This document shows positions 10,369-19,281 of a stretch of DNA of 44,249 bases, piece by piece; the stretch's first letter is position 1, and each line of letters opens with the position of its first letter. The DNA lies in assembly GCA_030532245.1 (NCBI GenBank), contig JAUNLN010000017.1, positions 1 to 44,249 on the forward strand. Direction: 5' to 3'. The notes beneath the pieces were generated by a model. That model searched no databases, was not told the DNA's origin, and was given only the letters and a program-made list of their open reading frames with translations. This DNA comes from Actinomycetaceae bacterium. GTDB taxonomy: Bacteria; Actinomycetota; Actinomycetes; Actinomycetales; Actinomycetaceae. The translations under genes were made by a program, and so were the position numbers.

Positions 10369-12000
10369 TCAGGCCTTCTTGCCGCGAACGATCTGCTCTT
10401 GAGTGCGCTCTGCCTCGACGTCTTCCTCTTCACCATCAGCCGGGCTCAGACCCTCAGCCGAGAGGAACGAGGAGTGGAATGCCTCTACGCCTTCCTTAAG
10501 TGCCGCGAGAGTATCGTCCTCAAGCAGACCAGTTTCCTTGATCGTCGTGAGAACGTCCGTGCGCGAACGCAGGTAGTCGAGCAGGCCGCGCTCGAAGCGA
10601 GCCACGTCAGACACCGGAATGTCGTCAAGGTAGCCGTTCGTACCCATCCAGATCGAAGCAACCTGATCCTCAATCGGATACGGGTTAGCCTGCGACTGCT
10701 TGAGTAGCTCCATGAGACGCTCACCGCGAACCAGCTGAGCCTTCGTTGCAGCATCAAGGTCGGATGCGAACATTGCGAACGCAGCCATCGAACGGTACTG
10801 GGCGAGCGTAATCTTCAGCGTGCCCGAAACCTTCTTCATAGCCTTAATCTGCGCGTCACCACCAACGCGAGACACCGAAACGCCTACGTCAACAGCGGGG
10901 CGCTGGTTAGCGTTGAACAGGTCGGACTGGAGGAAGATCTGGCCGTCCGTAATCGAAATGACGTTCGTCGGAATGTAGGCGGAAACGTCGTTTGCCTTCG
11001 TTTCGATGATCGGAAGGCCGGTCATGGAACCGCCACCGAGATCATCGGAGAGCTTTGCACAGCGCTCTAGGAGGCGCGAGTGCAAGTAGAAGACGTCACC
11101 GGGGTATGCCTCGCGGCCCGGCGGACGACGGAGAAGGAGCGATACCGCGCGGTATGCTTCCGCCTGCTTCGATAGATCGTCAAAGATGATGAGGACGTGC
11201 TTGCCCTGGTACATCCAGTGCTGGCCGATTGCCGAGCCAGTGTAGGGAGCTAGGTACTTGTAGCCTGCCGGGTCGGACGCGGGAGACGCGATGATTGTCG
11301 TGTACTCCATGGCGCCGGCTTCTTCGAGCGCGGAGCGAACGCCTGCGATCGTGGAGCCCTTTTGACCAACTGCAACGTAGATACAGCGGACCTGCTTGTT
11401 CGGGTCGCCCGATTCCCAGTTGGCGCGCTGGTTCATGATGGCGTCGAGTGCGATCTGGGTCTTGCCGGTCTGGCGGTCACCAATGATCAGCTGACGCTGG
11501 CCGCGACCGATCGGAATCATCGAGTCGATTGCCTTAAGGCCGGTCTCTAGCGGCTCGTGAACCGACTTACGCATCATTACGCCGGGAGCTTGCAGCTCGA
11601 GGGCGCGCGTGCCTTCCAGGTCGGTGATTTCGCCGAGGCCGTCGACGGGGTTACCCATCGGGTCAACAACGCGGCCGAGGTATCCGTCGCCTACGGGGAC
11701 CGAGAGGACGTCGCCGGTGCGGCGAACTTCCTGGCCTTCTTCGATCTGGGTGAATTCGCCAAGGACGATAACACCGATCTCGCGGATGTCGAGGTTTAAT
11801 GCAAGCCCAAGCGTTCCGTCTTCAAAGCGGAGGAGCTCATTGGCCATGACGCCCGGCAAGCCTTCGACGTGTGCAATGCCGTCAGCGGCTTGGGTGACGT
11901 GGCCGATTTCCTCCGCGGCGGATTCTGACGGCTCGTAGGATTCTACGAAGCTGTCTAGAGCCGCCCGGATCTGTTCGGGCCGGATAGAAAGTTCAGCCAT
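10369..12000 (-). CDS. atpA: ATP synthase F1 alpha subunit
   Basis: Non-catalytic nucleotide-binding subunit of F1. It has the beta-barrel domain (about 28-95), the Walker A motif GDRQTGKT at 174-181, and the conserved [20 protein letters not shown] region (seen here as [26 protein letters not shown]). The helical C-terminal domain follows. At 543 residues it carries a charged tail of about 30 residues beyond the E. coli length, acidic then basic, which is usual for actinobacteria. Extended C-terminal tails in mycobacterial alpha are linked to low ATPase activity; whether this one acts so is inference. Confidence 0.98.
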   Translation of the reverse strand: MAELSIRPEQIRAALDSFVESYEPSESAAEEIGHVTQAADGIAHVEGLPGVMANELLRFEDGTLGLALNLDIREIGVIVLGEFTQIEEGQEVRRTGDVLSVPVGDGYLGRVVDPMGNPVDGLGEITDLEGTRALELQAPGVMMRKSVHEPLETGLKAIDSMIPIGRGQRQLIIGDRQTGKTQIALDAIMNQRANWESGDPNKQVRCIYVAVGQKGSTIAGVRSALEEAGAMEYTTIIASPASDPAGYKYLAPYTGSAIGQHWMYQGKHVLIIFDDLSKQAEAYRAVSLLLRRPPGREAYPGDVFYLHSRLLERCAKLSDDLGGGSMTGLPIIETKANDVSAYIPTNVISITDGQIFLQSDLFNANQRPAVDVGVSVSRVGGDAQIKAMKKVSGTLKITLAQYRSMAAFAMFASDLDAATKAQLVRGERLMELLKQSQANPYPIEDQVASIWMGTNGYLDDIPVSDVARFERGLLDYLRSRTDVLTTIKETGLLEDDTLAALKEGVEAFHSSFLSAEGLSPADGEEEDVEAERTQEQIVRGKKA

Positions 12001-12041
12001 TGAGCTTTTCCTTACCGTTTAAAAATAGAGAAATCATGGGA

Positions 12042-12857
12042 TCAGTGCACCAACTCTCGTTTGGCCTTAGCCAGGTTGGAGCTCACTGTTGCGTTAATAC
12101 CATCGCCACCCACCTGAATGTGGAGGCCACCAATCAACTCACTGTCAACAACATGGTTAAGAGCAATCGGCTTTTGGTACTTGGTTTCGAGGATCTTCTG
12201 AAGACGGTCTAGCTGTGCTTCAGTTAACGGCTGGGCAGACGTCACGCGTGCAAACAGGCGACCCTGGCGGTTTGCCGCCTGGTGGGTCAGTTCACGCAGA
12301 GACGAAAGCAACCTGCCGTGGATCGAGAGACGAACTGAGCGACGGACGAGTCGCGACGTGTACGGAGTGATCGAATCGCCAAAGAAACGAGCTGCGAAAT
12401 GCGCGCGATCGTGAGCGGTACCAACACCGAGATCGGAAAGGTTAATCCGAAGCTCCCTGTTGGCGGCGAGGAAGTTATGAACCGCGAACAGTTCCTCCTC
12501 CACGCGCTTCAACTCACCCGCATTCTCAGCGGCAACAAATACTGCCTCGTTTCCAAGACGTTCTACCGCAACCTCAAGATCATCTGCACTCGACCAGCGG
12601 TTGCCCGCCAGCTCCTGCATGATCTGAATGGTTGCCGGTTCCACTCCCCCTTCGAGGAGTTCATGCGCGAGCTGACGCTTTTCAGCCATCGCTCGGCCTG
12701 GATCCGTCAGCGCGTGCGATAGACGCGCCGAATCACGCAACACGTCCGAGATACCGTAAAGGTTCTCAGCAACAGCCATTGCGTTCGCGTCCGAGCGCAA
12801 GGCTCTCAAAAGCACCTCGAGTCCAGCATCAAAGCTGTTCTCACTCGCTGCACGCAT
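12042..12857 (-). CDS. atpH: ATP synthase delta subunit, long form
   Basis: Delta caps F1 and joins it to the peripheral stalk. At 271 residues it is much longer than the E. coli protein (177), as in other actinobacteria. The C-terminal half has the typical delta segment ending in GGLHIQVGGDGINATVSSNLAKAK. In mycobacteria the equivalent domain is fused to a b-like subunit; here it is a separate gene, and its ATG directly abuts the atpF stop (TAA then ATG). This arrangement is close to that in Streptomyces and Actinomyces-type bacteria. Confidence 0.96.
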   Translation of the reverse strand: MRAASENSFDAGLEVLLRALRSDANAMAVAENLYGISDVLRDSARLSHALTDPGRAMAEKRQLAHELLEGGVEPATIQIMQELAGNRWSSADDLEVAVERLGNEAVFVAAENAGELKRVEEELFAVHNFLAANRELRINLSDLGVGTAHDRAHFAARFFGDSITPYTSRLVRRSVRLSIHGRLLSSLRELTHQAANRQGRLFARVTSAQPLTEAQLDRLQKILETKYQKPIALNHVVDSELIGGLHIQVGGDGINATVSSNLAKAKRELVH

Positions 12858-13409
12858 TTAGGACTCCTGTACTGTCGTTTCGGACTCGAGATCGTCGAGG
12901 AACCTGTCGACAATACGAGACGTAAGCTCGGTGTCTTTCAGGTGCTCGCCAACGATCTTCTCCGCGAGTTCGGTTGCCAAGAGGCCAACCTCAGATCGCA
13001 AAGAGATCTCGGCTGCCTGACGCTCGGCGAGAATCTGACGCTGTGCGTTCGAGAGCACGCGTTCAGCCTCCGCCTCCGCGTCCTTGCGAGCGGCTGCGAT
13101 AATAGCTTTCGCATCCTCACTCGCGTCGGCGCGAATACGACCAGCGTCTGCGTTTGCCTCAGCCATCAGCTCTTCAGCCTTACGCTTAGCAAGCGCCTCC
13201 GCCTCCTTCGCACGATCAGCCGCGGATAGTCCCTCTTCGATCTTCTGAGCGCGCTCGTCGAGGATCGCGTTGAACTTGGGTAGTGCGTACTTGTATAGAA
13301 CAAGTCCGATAATGATCAACGCAATCAGCTGCCAGACAATGTCATACAGCGGCGGGAGCAAAATATTTGGCTGCTCCGCCGTTTCAGCTGCTGCGGGTAG
13401 GAACGTCAT
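12858..13409 (-). CDS. atpF: ATP synthase Fo b subunit
   Basis: Peripheral stalk subunit that holds the stator against rotation. One N-terminal membrane helix (about 24-43, YDIVWQLIALIIIGLVLYKY) precedes a long Ala/Glu/Arg-rich coiled coil to the C-terminus. The 183-residue length is usual for actinobacteria. The sequence PKFNAILDERAQKIEEGL right after the membrane helix is a family hallmark. It begins one base after atpE and abuts atpH. Confidence 0.97.
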   Translation of the reverse strand: MTFLPAAAETAEQPNILLPPLYDIVWQLIALIIIGLVLYKYALPKFNAILDERAQKIEEGLSAADRAKEAEALAKRKAEELMAEANADAGRIRADASEDAKAIIAAARKDAEAEAERVLSNAQRQILAERQAAEISLRSEVGLLATELAEKIVGEHLKDTELTSRIVDRFLDDLESETTVQES

Positions 13410-13410
13410 G

Positions 13411-13629
<219 letters not shown>

Positions 13630-13684
13630 CTATATGTCCAAAAGGCTTTTGCCTTAAGGGAACTTGTGGTTTGCCCGGTTGGGC

Positions 13685-14482
13685 CTAATGGGATTCGATA
13701 GAAGTCTTAATGTAGACGGCCGTCAGGATCGAGAAAATGAACGCCTGAAGACCAGCCACGAAAATCTCAAACGCGGTAATCGCAAGAGCACCCGCGAACG
13801 TGAGGACGCCAACGCCCTTCAAAGCTCCCGACGCCTCAAAGAACAGGTAGTGCGTGCCAAAGAACGTGAGGGCAAGCATGAGGTGACCCGCGAGCATGTT
13901 TGCAAGCAAACGGATCGTGAGCGTTGCCGGTCGAATCACGAACGTAGACAGCAGTTCAATAGGAGTCAGCAGAATGTACAGCGGCCAGGGCACGCCCGGC
14001 GGGAACAGCTGATTCTTGAAGAACCTAAGCGTGCCGAACTGCTTAATGCCCGCACTCACGAACACAACGTAAGAAAGTAGTGCGAACACGAGCGGCACGG
14101 CAACCACGGACGAAGCGGCGATGTTCAAGCCCGGAATAACGCCCGTAATGTTCATGAACAAAACGCCAAGGAAGATCACCGTGAGGATCGGCGCGTACTT
14201 GCGGCCATTCTTCTCACCAAGCGTCTCAATCGCGACCGAATCGCGAATAAAGAGCACGAGCCCCTCGAGGATCGACTGACCCTTCGACGGAACGAGCTTT
14301 GCCTTTGAAGCACCGATCGAGAAAATAAGCACCAGGGCAAGGGTTGCGATGATGCGCACGAGAACCAAACGGTTCATCTGGAAGATCGTGCCCTCAAATG
14401 CGAACGGGGGTGGGAAGAAGTCTCCCAAACCCGGTAGCGCTAGAACAGGTCCGTGACTAGCCATTGTCAAAGCGGACGACAC
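13685..14482 (-). CDS. atpB: ATP synthase Fo a subunit
   Basis: Membrane stator subunit that forms the ion half-channels next to the c-ring. Several hydrophobic helices are visible, and the essential Arg lies in TIRLLANMLAGHLML (about residues 190-200), with the final helix region FVAGLQAFIFSILTAVYI. The start is unclear: GTG 14482 (used here) and ATG 14464 are both in frame, and neither has a good ribosome binding site. The ATG would give 259 residues beginning MASHGPVL. It follows atpI after about 140 bases. Confidence 0.94.
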   Translation of the reverse strand: MSSALTMASHGPVLALPGLGDFFPPPFAFEGTIFQMNRLVLVRIIATLALVLIFSIGASKAKLVPSKGQSILEGLVLFIRDSVAIETLGEKNGRKYAPILTVIFLGVLFMNITGVIPGLNIAASSVVAVPLVFALLSYVVFVSAGIKQFGTLRFFKNQLFPPGVPWPLYILLTPIELLSTFVIRPATLTIRLLANMLAGHLMLALTFFGTHYLFFEASGALKGVGVLTFAGALAITAFEIFVAGLQAFIFSILTAVYIKTSIESH

Positions 14483-14623
14483 TGTTGCAGTGAACAGGAT
14501 GCACCCCCTGGTAGAAGTGTTGATGGTACCTGACCGTGGAGCAGGACTTGCAACCAGCCACGTCGAGGTTACCTTGTCCCAATCGCCTATGTTAGCAGGC
14601 TAAATGAGGCGGGTACCACGTTT

Positions 14624-15064
14624 TTACTCATTCTTACCTTTAATAGGCATATCTATTGTAGGAACTTTAGCTCTCGCCAGCGTCCAAGTTTGCGTAGCGG
14701 CCTGGAAAATCACCGAAAGAATAAGAGTTAAGCCCAGGGCCGTATGGTTCAAGCCGGTTAAGTTCTTCACGATCAAAACAGTCGCAATTAGAACCAGGAA
14801 TTTAAACAGGTAGTCACCGACCATTAAAGCGCCTTGCATTTCCAAGTTGCTCATGGCGAGGGTCATCGTGAACCAGGTGACGAGCGCCAGCACAACCCCC
14901 ACGCCGGTTCCGATCAAAGCGGAAACACCCGCCAGAGTGCCTCCAAAAATGAAAGCCACAATACTTGCAAGAACGCCTATCAGCGCGGCAACGACAATCA
15001 CGTTCCTTACCGTTTTAGATACGGCAGCCTTTAGCGCCGGACTTGCTTCAAGAGGTGTAGACAT
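14624..15064 (-). CDS. atpI: AtpI-like ATP synthase assembly membrane protein
   Basis: A 146-residue protein with four predicted membrane helices (about 20-38, 43-65, 84-101 and 107-126). It precedes atpB, the standard place for AtpI (Rv1303-like in mycobacteria). AtpI helps c-ring assembly and possibly magnesium or cation handling near Fo. Sequence similarity within this family is low, so the call leans on topology and position. It starts three bases after wecA and ends in a charged KGKNE tail. Confidence 0.8.
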   Translation of the reverse strand: MSTPLEASPALKAAVSKTVRNVIVVAALIGVLASIVAFIFGGTLAGVSALIGTGVGVVLALVTWFTMTLAMSNLEMQGALMVGDYLFKFLVLIATVLIVKNLTGLNHTALGLTLILSVIFQAATQTWTLARAKVPTIDMPIKGKNE

Positions 15065-15067
15065 TCG

Positions 15068-16171
15068 CTAGTTCCTTTGCAGCTTTTTACGAAGACCTGG
15101 CAAAAATCGGATCGTTAAAACAATACTAATGAGTACCGCGGGAAGCGCCACGGTAGCCACTTGGCGCGGAGAATACGCAATGAGAGCAACCGCCGGAATA
15201 GTGATCACCGCAGTCCACAGGTACATGATCAGCACGACGCCCATGTGCGTGTGTCCAAGATTGAGGAGGCGGTGATGCAGGTGAAGACGGTCCGCCTGGA
15301 ACGGCGACTTGCCGGCGCGCAGGCGCCTGACAACGGCAAGAGTCATGTCGACCAGTGGAATCACTATTACAAGAAGTGGCAGGAGAATAGGTAGGAACGC
15401 GGTGATTACCTGCTCGGTGCCAAGCACGCTCGGGTCGATCTGGCCGGTAACGATGATGCCGGCAGCCGCAACCAGGGTGCCAAGGGTGAGCGCGCCCGAA
15501 TCCCCCATGAAGATCGAGGCGGGGTGGAAGTTGTGCGGGAGGAATCCAACGCATATACCTACGAGGATCGCGACTAGGAGGGACGACGTGGTTGCGTACG
15601 TGAGTGCGCCCGTCACGCGCGTAAGCATATAGGAGTAAACGAAGAACGAGAACGCGCCTATACCTACTACTCCCGCGGCCAAGCCATCTAGGCCATCCAC
15701 GAAGTTCACCGCATTCATGATCGCGACGAACACAAAAATCGTGACGACGAGGGAGAGCGTTGAGGAGCCAATCGTTATGCCGAAAATCGGGAAGGTGATC
15801 AGCTGAACCCCGTTGTACGCCATGAAGACAGCAACTAGGATCTGGCCGGCCATCTTCGCCATCCAGTCCAGTTCCCAAATGTCGTCAACAAGCCCGAGCG
15901 CCGCGATGGCGAGCACGCCGCCCATCACCGCCCACGGCGTATTCTCTGCAAATACCGGGCCAAAATATTCCAGCTGCGATGCGAACAAGAGCGTGATCGC
16001 AAACCCGAGCGCCATCGCAACGCCTCCAAGCCTCGGCGTTGGAACCGTGTGCACGTCCCTTTCGCGAACCGGCGTGAGCACGTGCCATTCTAAAGACAGC
16101 CTACGCATGATAGCGGTCATCACATACGTGATTCCCGCGCTCAAGACCACCAGTAGAATGTATAGCTTCAC
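15068..16171 (-). CDS. wecA: UDP-GlcNAc:undecaprenyl-phosphate GlcNAc-1-phosphate transferase
   Basis: This enzyme of the MraY/WecA/TagO family transfers a GlcNAc-1-phosphate to undecaprenyl phosphate at the inner membrane. It starts lipid-linked wall polysaccharide or teichoic-acid type synthesis. About eleven membrane helices are evident. Signature motifs are the PTPRLGG loop, LGLVDDIWELDW (the DDxxD-like region), NAVNFVDGLDGLAAG, and FMGDSGALTLG, followed by the cytosolic DRLHLHHRLLNLGH. I prefer the GTG at 16171, whose G-T-G-A overlaps the tsaC stop. A longer form from GTG 16198 would add nine residues. In actinobacteria this gene regularly sits between tsaC and atpI. Confidence 0.94.
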   Translation of the reverse strand: MKLYILLVVLSAGITYVMTAIMRRLSLEWHVLTPVRERDVHTVPTPRLGGVAMALGFAITLLFASQLEYFGPVFAENTPWAVMGGVLAIAALGLVDDIWELDWMAKMAGQILVAVFMAYNGVQLITFPIFGITIGSSTLSLVVTIFVFVAIMNAVNFVDGLDGLAAGVVGIGAFSFFVYSYMLTRVTGALTYATTSSLLVAILVGICVGFLPHNFHPASIFMGDSGALTLGTLVAAAGIIVTGQIDPSVLGTEQVITAFLPILLPLLVIVIPLVDMTLAVVRRLRAGKSPFQADRLHLHHRLLNLGHTHMGVVLIMYLWTAVITIPAVALIAYSPRQVATVALPAVLISIVLTIRFLPGLRKKLQRN

Positions 16172-16818
16172 TTGTTCGTAAGTACTTTCTGCCCGCACGC
16201 CCGCTCAAGATCTGCAACGCTGAGCACGCCTTCGCGTAGCAAAACCGGCTCCTCGCCAGTTACGTCGACGATCGTTGAGGGAACGGGACCTGGAGTTGGA
16301 CCAGAATCAATGTAGCAAGCTACATCCTCGCCAAAATATCCTACGGCCTGCTCGGCGTCGATCGCGGGAGGCTGCCCCGTAAGGTTCGCAGAAGTGACTG
16401 CGAGCGGCCCAGTTTCGCGAAGCACGCTTAGCGTGACGGGGTGGTCCGGCATACGGATTGCGACCGTGTCTTTAATGTCGCCTAGATCGAAGCGGATTCC
16501 CTCCGCGGCCTTGACGATGAGGGTGAGTGCGCCCGGCCAAAACGCCTCGATAAGGGCGTTTGCCGCGGGCGTGAGGTGCGCTGCCACCTTCGCGGCGTCA
16601 GCTGGGTCTGCGATCAGCACCGGAGGAGGCATCTGCCGGCCCCTCCCCTTCGCCGCGAGGACGGCGTTCACCGCCTCAGTCGAATACGGGTCTGCGCCGA
16701 TTCCATAAACCGTATCGGTAGGCAGGACGATGACGCCTCCGGCATCAACTACCTGCTTAACCGCTGCCGCGTCTTCACTTCTGATTTCGCCGCGTGCTTC
16801 GATGTGCATACTTGCCAT
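16168..16818 (-). CDS. tsaC: L-threonylcarbamoyladenylate synthase
   Basis: Makes threonylcarbamoyl-AMP from Thr, bicarbonate and ATP, the first step in forming t6A at position 37 of ANN-reading tRNAs. The YrdC domain fills the protein: PTDTVYGIGADP, the KGRGRQMPPPVLI loop, AIRMPDHP, and TSANLTGQPP with the nucleotide-binding Ser/Asn. At 216 residues it is the TsaC (short) form without the Sua5 tail domain. The start ATG 16818 has AGAGG eight bases upstream. An open frame runs 76 codons further upstream, but that part lies inside prmC and looks like shadow sequence. It starts 11 bases after prmC. Confidence 0.96.
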   Translation of the reverse strand: MASMHIEARGEIRSEDAAAVKQVVDAGGVIVLPTDTVYGIGADPYSTEAVNAVLAAKGRGRQMPPPVLIADPADAAKVAAHLTPAANALIEAFWPGALTLIVKAAEGIRFDLGDIKDTVAIRMPDHPVTLSVLRETGPLAVTSANLTGQPPAIDAEQAVGYFGEDVACYIDSGPTPGPVPSTIVDVTGEEPVLLREGVLSVADLERACGQKVLTNK

Positions 16819-16829
16819 TATTTCGCCTC

Positions 16830-17651
16830 TTAGGAAGATTTTCTTGCCGTCAAAAATCGGGGGCGACCGTTTAGGTCTTCCAGTGTTTGAACGCCCGTGA
16901 ATCCGGCATCGGCGGCGAGTTTGCGGGTTTGATCGCCCTGCGTGTCGTCGTGTTCCATACCGAAGTAGCCGCCGGGCTTTAGGTAGGAATAAGCGATGGG
17001 GATGAGCTCGCGGATAAAGTCCAGGCCGTCTTCTCCCCCACCCCAAAGCGCGGCCGGCGGATCAAAATCGAGTTCGGGGTCGAGCCGGCGGGGCGGCACG
17101 TAGGGAGGATTCGACACAACCACGTCGAACTTCCCCAGCCATTCTTCTCGCGGCTCGAGCGCGTCGGCCTCCACGACCTGCACGTTCAGCCGATTCTTCG
17201 CCGCGTTCAAGCGAGCGACTTCCGCCGCTTCACTCGACAGTTCCAGCGCGGTCACCTCACCGCCGCGGTTGGCTGCGATCGCGAGGGCAAGCGCACCCGA
17301 CCCCGTACACAGATCAAGCACCGAATCGCCCGGCCTCGTCTTCTCGATCGCCCAGTGGGCAAGCACCTCCGTCTCGGGGCGCACCGAAAACACCTGCGGG
17401 CCAGCCACCAACTCAATGCCGTAAAACCACATTTTTCCAAGCACATGCTGGAGAGGAACCCTCCCAGCGCGCTTCGCCACCAGGCTTGTGAGCGCCTCGG
17501 CATCCGGCTCATCAATCATGCTCGGCCACATGTACTGCGGCTCGTGCAAAACCGACTCAAAAATCAAACGGGCATCATTTTGCGCGCTTGGAACACCAGC
17601 GCCAACAAGTTTTGAAACCGACTCGCGAAACAGTTCGTGAGGATTCGGCAT
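16830..17651 (-). CDS. prmC: Release factor glutamine methyltransferase
   Basis: PrmC (HemK) methylates the Gln of the GGQ motif in RF1 and RF2. The N-terminal helical domain (about 1-80) is followed by a Rossmann methyltransferase. The SAM loop VLDLCTGSGALALA is at 111-124, and the NPPY motif, which positions the Gln side chain, is at 181-184. It starts three bases after prfA, which encodes its substrate. Length 273 is typical. Confidence 0.97.
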   Translation of the reverse strand: MPNPHELFRESVSKLVGAGVPSAQNDARLIFESVLHEPQYMWPSMIDEPDAEALTSLVAKRAGRVPLQHVLGKMWFYGIELVAGPQVFSVRPETEVLAHWAIEKTRPGDSVLDLCTGSGALALAIAANRGGEVTALELSSEAAEVARLNAAKNRLNVQVVEADALEPREEWLGKFDVVVSNPPYVPPRRLDPELDFDPPAALWGGGEDGLDFIRELIPIAYSYLKPGGYFGMEHDDTQGDQTRKLAADAGFTGVQTLEDLNGRPRFLTARKSS

Positions 17652-17654
17652 TCT

Positions 17655-18812
17655 CTATTCCTTAGCAGATCCCGCCGCGTCCATGCGTTCCTGCTCGTCC
17701 ATGTCGATCGCAGACTGGATTACAGGGCCAAGATCGCCATCGAGCACGTTACTGAGGTTGTACGCCTTATAACCCGTACGGTGATCGGCAATACGGTTCT
17801 CCGGGAAATTGTAGGTGCGGATTCGCTCCGAGCGGTCCATGGAACGCACCTGCGACTGACGAACCGCGGCCTCCTCAGCCTCGCGCTCCTCACGCTGCTT
17901 TTGAATGAGGCGCGCCTTCAGCACGCGCATCGCAGCCTCACGGTTTTGAATCTGCGACTTCTCATTTTGCATCGACACGACAATGCCGGTCGGAATATGC
18001 GTGATACGAACCGCCGAGTCGGTCGTGTTAACCGACTGGCCACCCGGGCCCGACGAGCGGTAAACGTCGATGCGCAGATCGTTCTGATCGATTACGAGCT
18101 CTTCATCGTCGTCCTCAACCTCGGGAACCACAATCACGCCAGCTGCGGAAGTGTGGACGCGACCCTGCGACTCCGTGACGGGCACGCGCTGCACGCGGTG
18201 AACACCACCCTCAAACTTGAGGTTCGCCCAAACGCCGTCCTCGGGCGCAACATTGCCCTTCGACGCGATAGAAAGCGAGATTTCCTTCATACCGCCAAGG
18301 CCGGTCGGCGTCGAGGAAAGCTCCTTAACCTTCCAACCCTTCGCCTCCGCGTAACGCGTGTACATGCGAGCCAAGTCAGCCGCGAACAGGGCCGACTCCT
18401 CGCCGCCCTCACCAGCCTTGACCTCCAAAATCACGTCGTCAGCATCCGACGGGTCACGCGGAATCAGCGTGCGCACAAGCTTGTCGTGAGCCTCTTCCAG
18501 CGCCTCCTGCATTGCCGGAAGTTCAGCGGCGAACTCCTCATCGAGCTCGGCCATCTCCTCACCGGCCTGAAAATCTTCGAGCGCCTGCGTGAAACGATCC
18601 GCCACCGCTTTAATCGCACCAAGCTCCGAAAAACGCTTTGCGAGCTTGCGAGACGCCACCCTGTCGGTCAACACTTCCGGGTCGGCAAGCTTCAGCTCCA
18701 CCTCCCGGTACTCTTCAACTAGGGGCGCAACTGCTTGCAGTTCGTGGCTATAATCCTTGCTCACCGGCATCCTCGCAATCTCAACTTTGCCTGCGCTCAC
18801 GCGCGGGCCCAT
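17655..18812 (-). CDS. prfA: Peptide chain release factor 1
   Basis: RF1 recognises UAA and UAG stop codons and triggers peptide release. The anticodon-like tripeptide PVT (about 211-213) marks RF1 rather than RF2, and the catalytic GGQ is at about 257-259 in [17 protein letters not shown]. The C-terminal part carries the usual RF1 helix motifs. A TATAAT box ends seven bases before ATG 18812, so the message may be leaderless from this codon, giving 385 residues. Comparison with family N-termini also allows the internal ATG 18770, which would give about 371 residues and a short leader with a weak GAGG. Gene order rpmE-prfA-prmC is conserved. Confidence 0.95.
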   Translation of the reverse strand: MGPRVSAGKVEIARMPVSKDYSHELQAVAPLVEEYREVELKLADPEVLTDRVASRKLAKRFSELGAIKAVADRFTQALEDFQAGEEMAELDEEFAAELPAMQEALEEAHDKLVRTLIPRDPSDADDVILEVKAGEGGEESALFAADLARMYTRYAEAKGWKVKELSSTPTGLGGMKEISLSIASKGNVAPEDGVWANLKFEGGVHRVQRVPVTESQGRVHTSAAGVIVVPEVEDDDEELVIDQNDLRIDVYRSSGPGGQSVNTTDSAVRITHIPTGIVVSMQNEKSQIQNREAAMRVLKARLIQKQREEREAEEAAVRQSQVRSMDRSERIRTYNFPENRIADHRTGYKAYNLSNVLDGDLGPVIQSAIDMDEQERMDAAGSAKE

Positions 18813-18819
18813 CACCTAA

Positions 18820-18825
18820 ATTATA
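18820..18825 (-). promoter_or_regulatory. Consensus -10 box of prfA
   Basis: TATAAT on the minus strand, seven bases from ATG 18812 and thus placing the transcript start at or next to the start codon. No clear -35 is seen; the upstream DNA is the 18830-18863 hairpin. Confidence 0.6.
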
Positions 18826-18829
18826 GGAA

Positions 18830-18863
18830 CGGCGCCACGCTCCCAACCTGGAGCGCGGCGCCG
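18830..18863 (-). terminator. Strong GC-rich hairpin between rpmE and prfA
   Basis: Two 14-base arms (18830-18843 and 18850-18863) pair fully on the minus-strand RNA, with one G-U, around a 6-base loop. It follows the rpmE stop by 11 bases. The run after it is TTCCTATAATTT rather than a clean U tract, so it may act as a pause, a partial terminator or an RNA end protector. Confidence 0.6.
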
Positions 18864-18874
18864 CCTTAGAAAAA

Positions 18875-19087
18875 TTAACGCTTGCGCTTGCCGTAGCGGG
18901 CCTCGAAGCGAGCCACGCGACCACCGGTATCCATAATCTTCTGCTTGCCGGTGTAGAACGGGTGGCAGTTCGAGCAGACGTCAACGCGGAGATCCTCCAC
19001 GCCTAGCGTCGAACGCGTATCAAACTCATTGCCGCAGGTGCAGGTAACGTGCACCGGGGTGTAATCGGGGTGAATACCCTGCTTCAT
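18875..19087 (-). CDS. rpmE: 50S ribosomal protein L31, zinc-binding type
   Basis: L31 bridges the two ribosomal subunits. The 70-residue protein has the C+ zinc ligands: a CTC pair at about 16-18 and a CSNC pair at about 38-41. It also has the family ending [18 protein letters not shown]. Under zinc starvation many actinobacteria replace this form with a Cys-free paralog, which is not in the window. ATG 19087 has AAGGAG seven bases upstream. A long leader with a hairpin precedes it. Confidence 0.98.
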   Translation of the reverse strand: MKQGIHPDYTPVHVTCTCGNEFDTRSTLGVEDLRVDVCSNCHPFYTGKQKIMDTGGRVARFEARYGKRKR

Positions 19088-19120
19088 GGTGTCTCCTTAA
19101 GGAATTCGAGGATGCCGGGT

Positions 19121-19140
19121 CCAGACGCTTTTTGCGCTGG
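19121..19140 (-). other. Hairpin in the rpmE 5' leader
   Basis: On the minus strand CCAGCGC pairs with GCG-CTGG (one bulged T) around AAAAA, about 34 bases before the rpmE start. It could be part of an L31 autoregulatory leader, of which actinobacterial versions are known, but the match to any specific model was not tested. Confidence 0.35.
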
Positions 19141-19246
19141 TGAACCGGAACCACCGATCCATTTTGCCAGGTTTTGCCTCAAGTATCTACACGCAAAACG
19201 TCTGATTCCTCACGTTACTCCCGCGTTCTCTACCGGCTTATTCCTA

Positions 19247-19275
19247 TTGAGATTGAGACGGTGCTCGTTTAGCTT
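19247..19275 (+). promoter_or_regulatory. Possible leaderless promoter of the DUF1684 gene
   Basis: TTGAGA (19247-19252), 17 bases, then TAGCTT (19270-19275), which fits the actinobacterial TAnnnT form. Its expected start point falls on the ATG at 19282, which has no ribosome binding site. Confidence 0.45.
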
Positions 19276-19281
19276 TTGCTT

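Noticed and set aside
16819..17046. N-terminal extension of TsaC
   Set aside because: The extra 76 residues overlap prmC out of frame and are Arg/Pro-rich. The internal ATG 16818 has a ribosome binding site and matches family length.
17637..18722. A 361-codon plus-strand frame
   Set aside because: Antisense to prfA, which carries GGQ and PVT. No ribosome binding site or recognisable motif.
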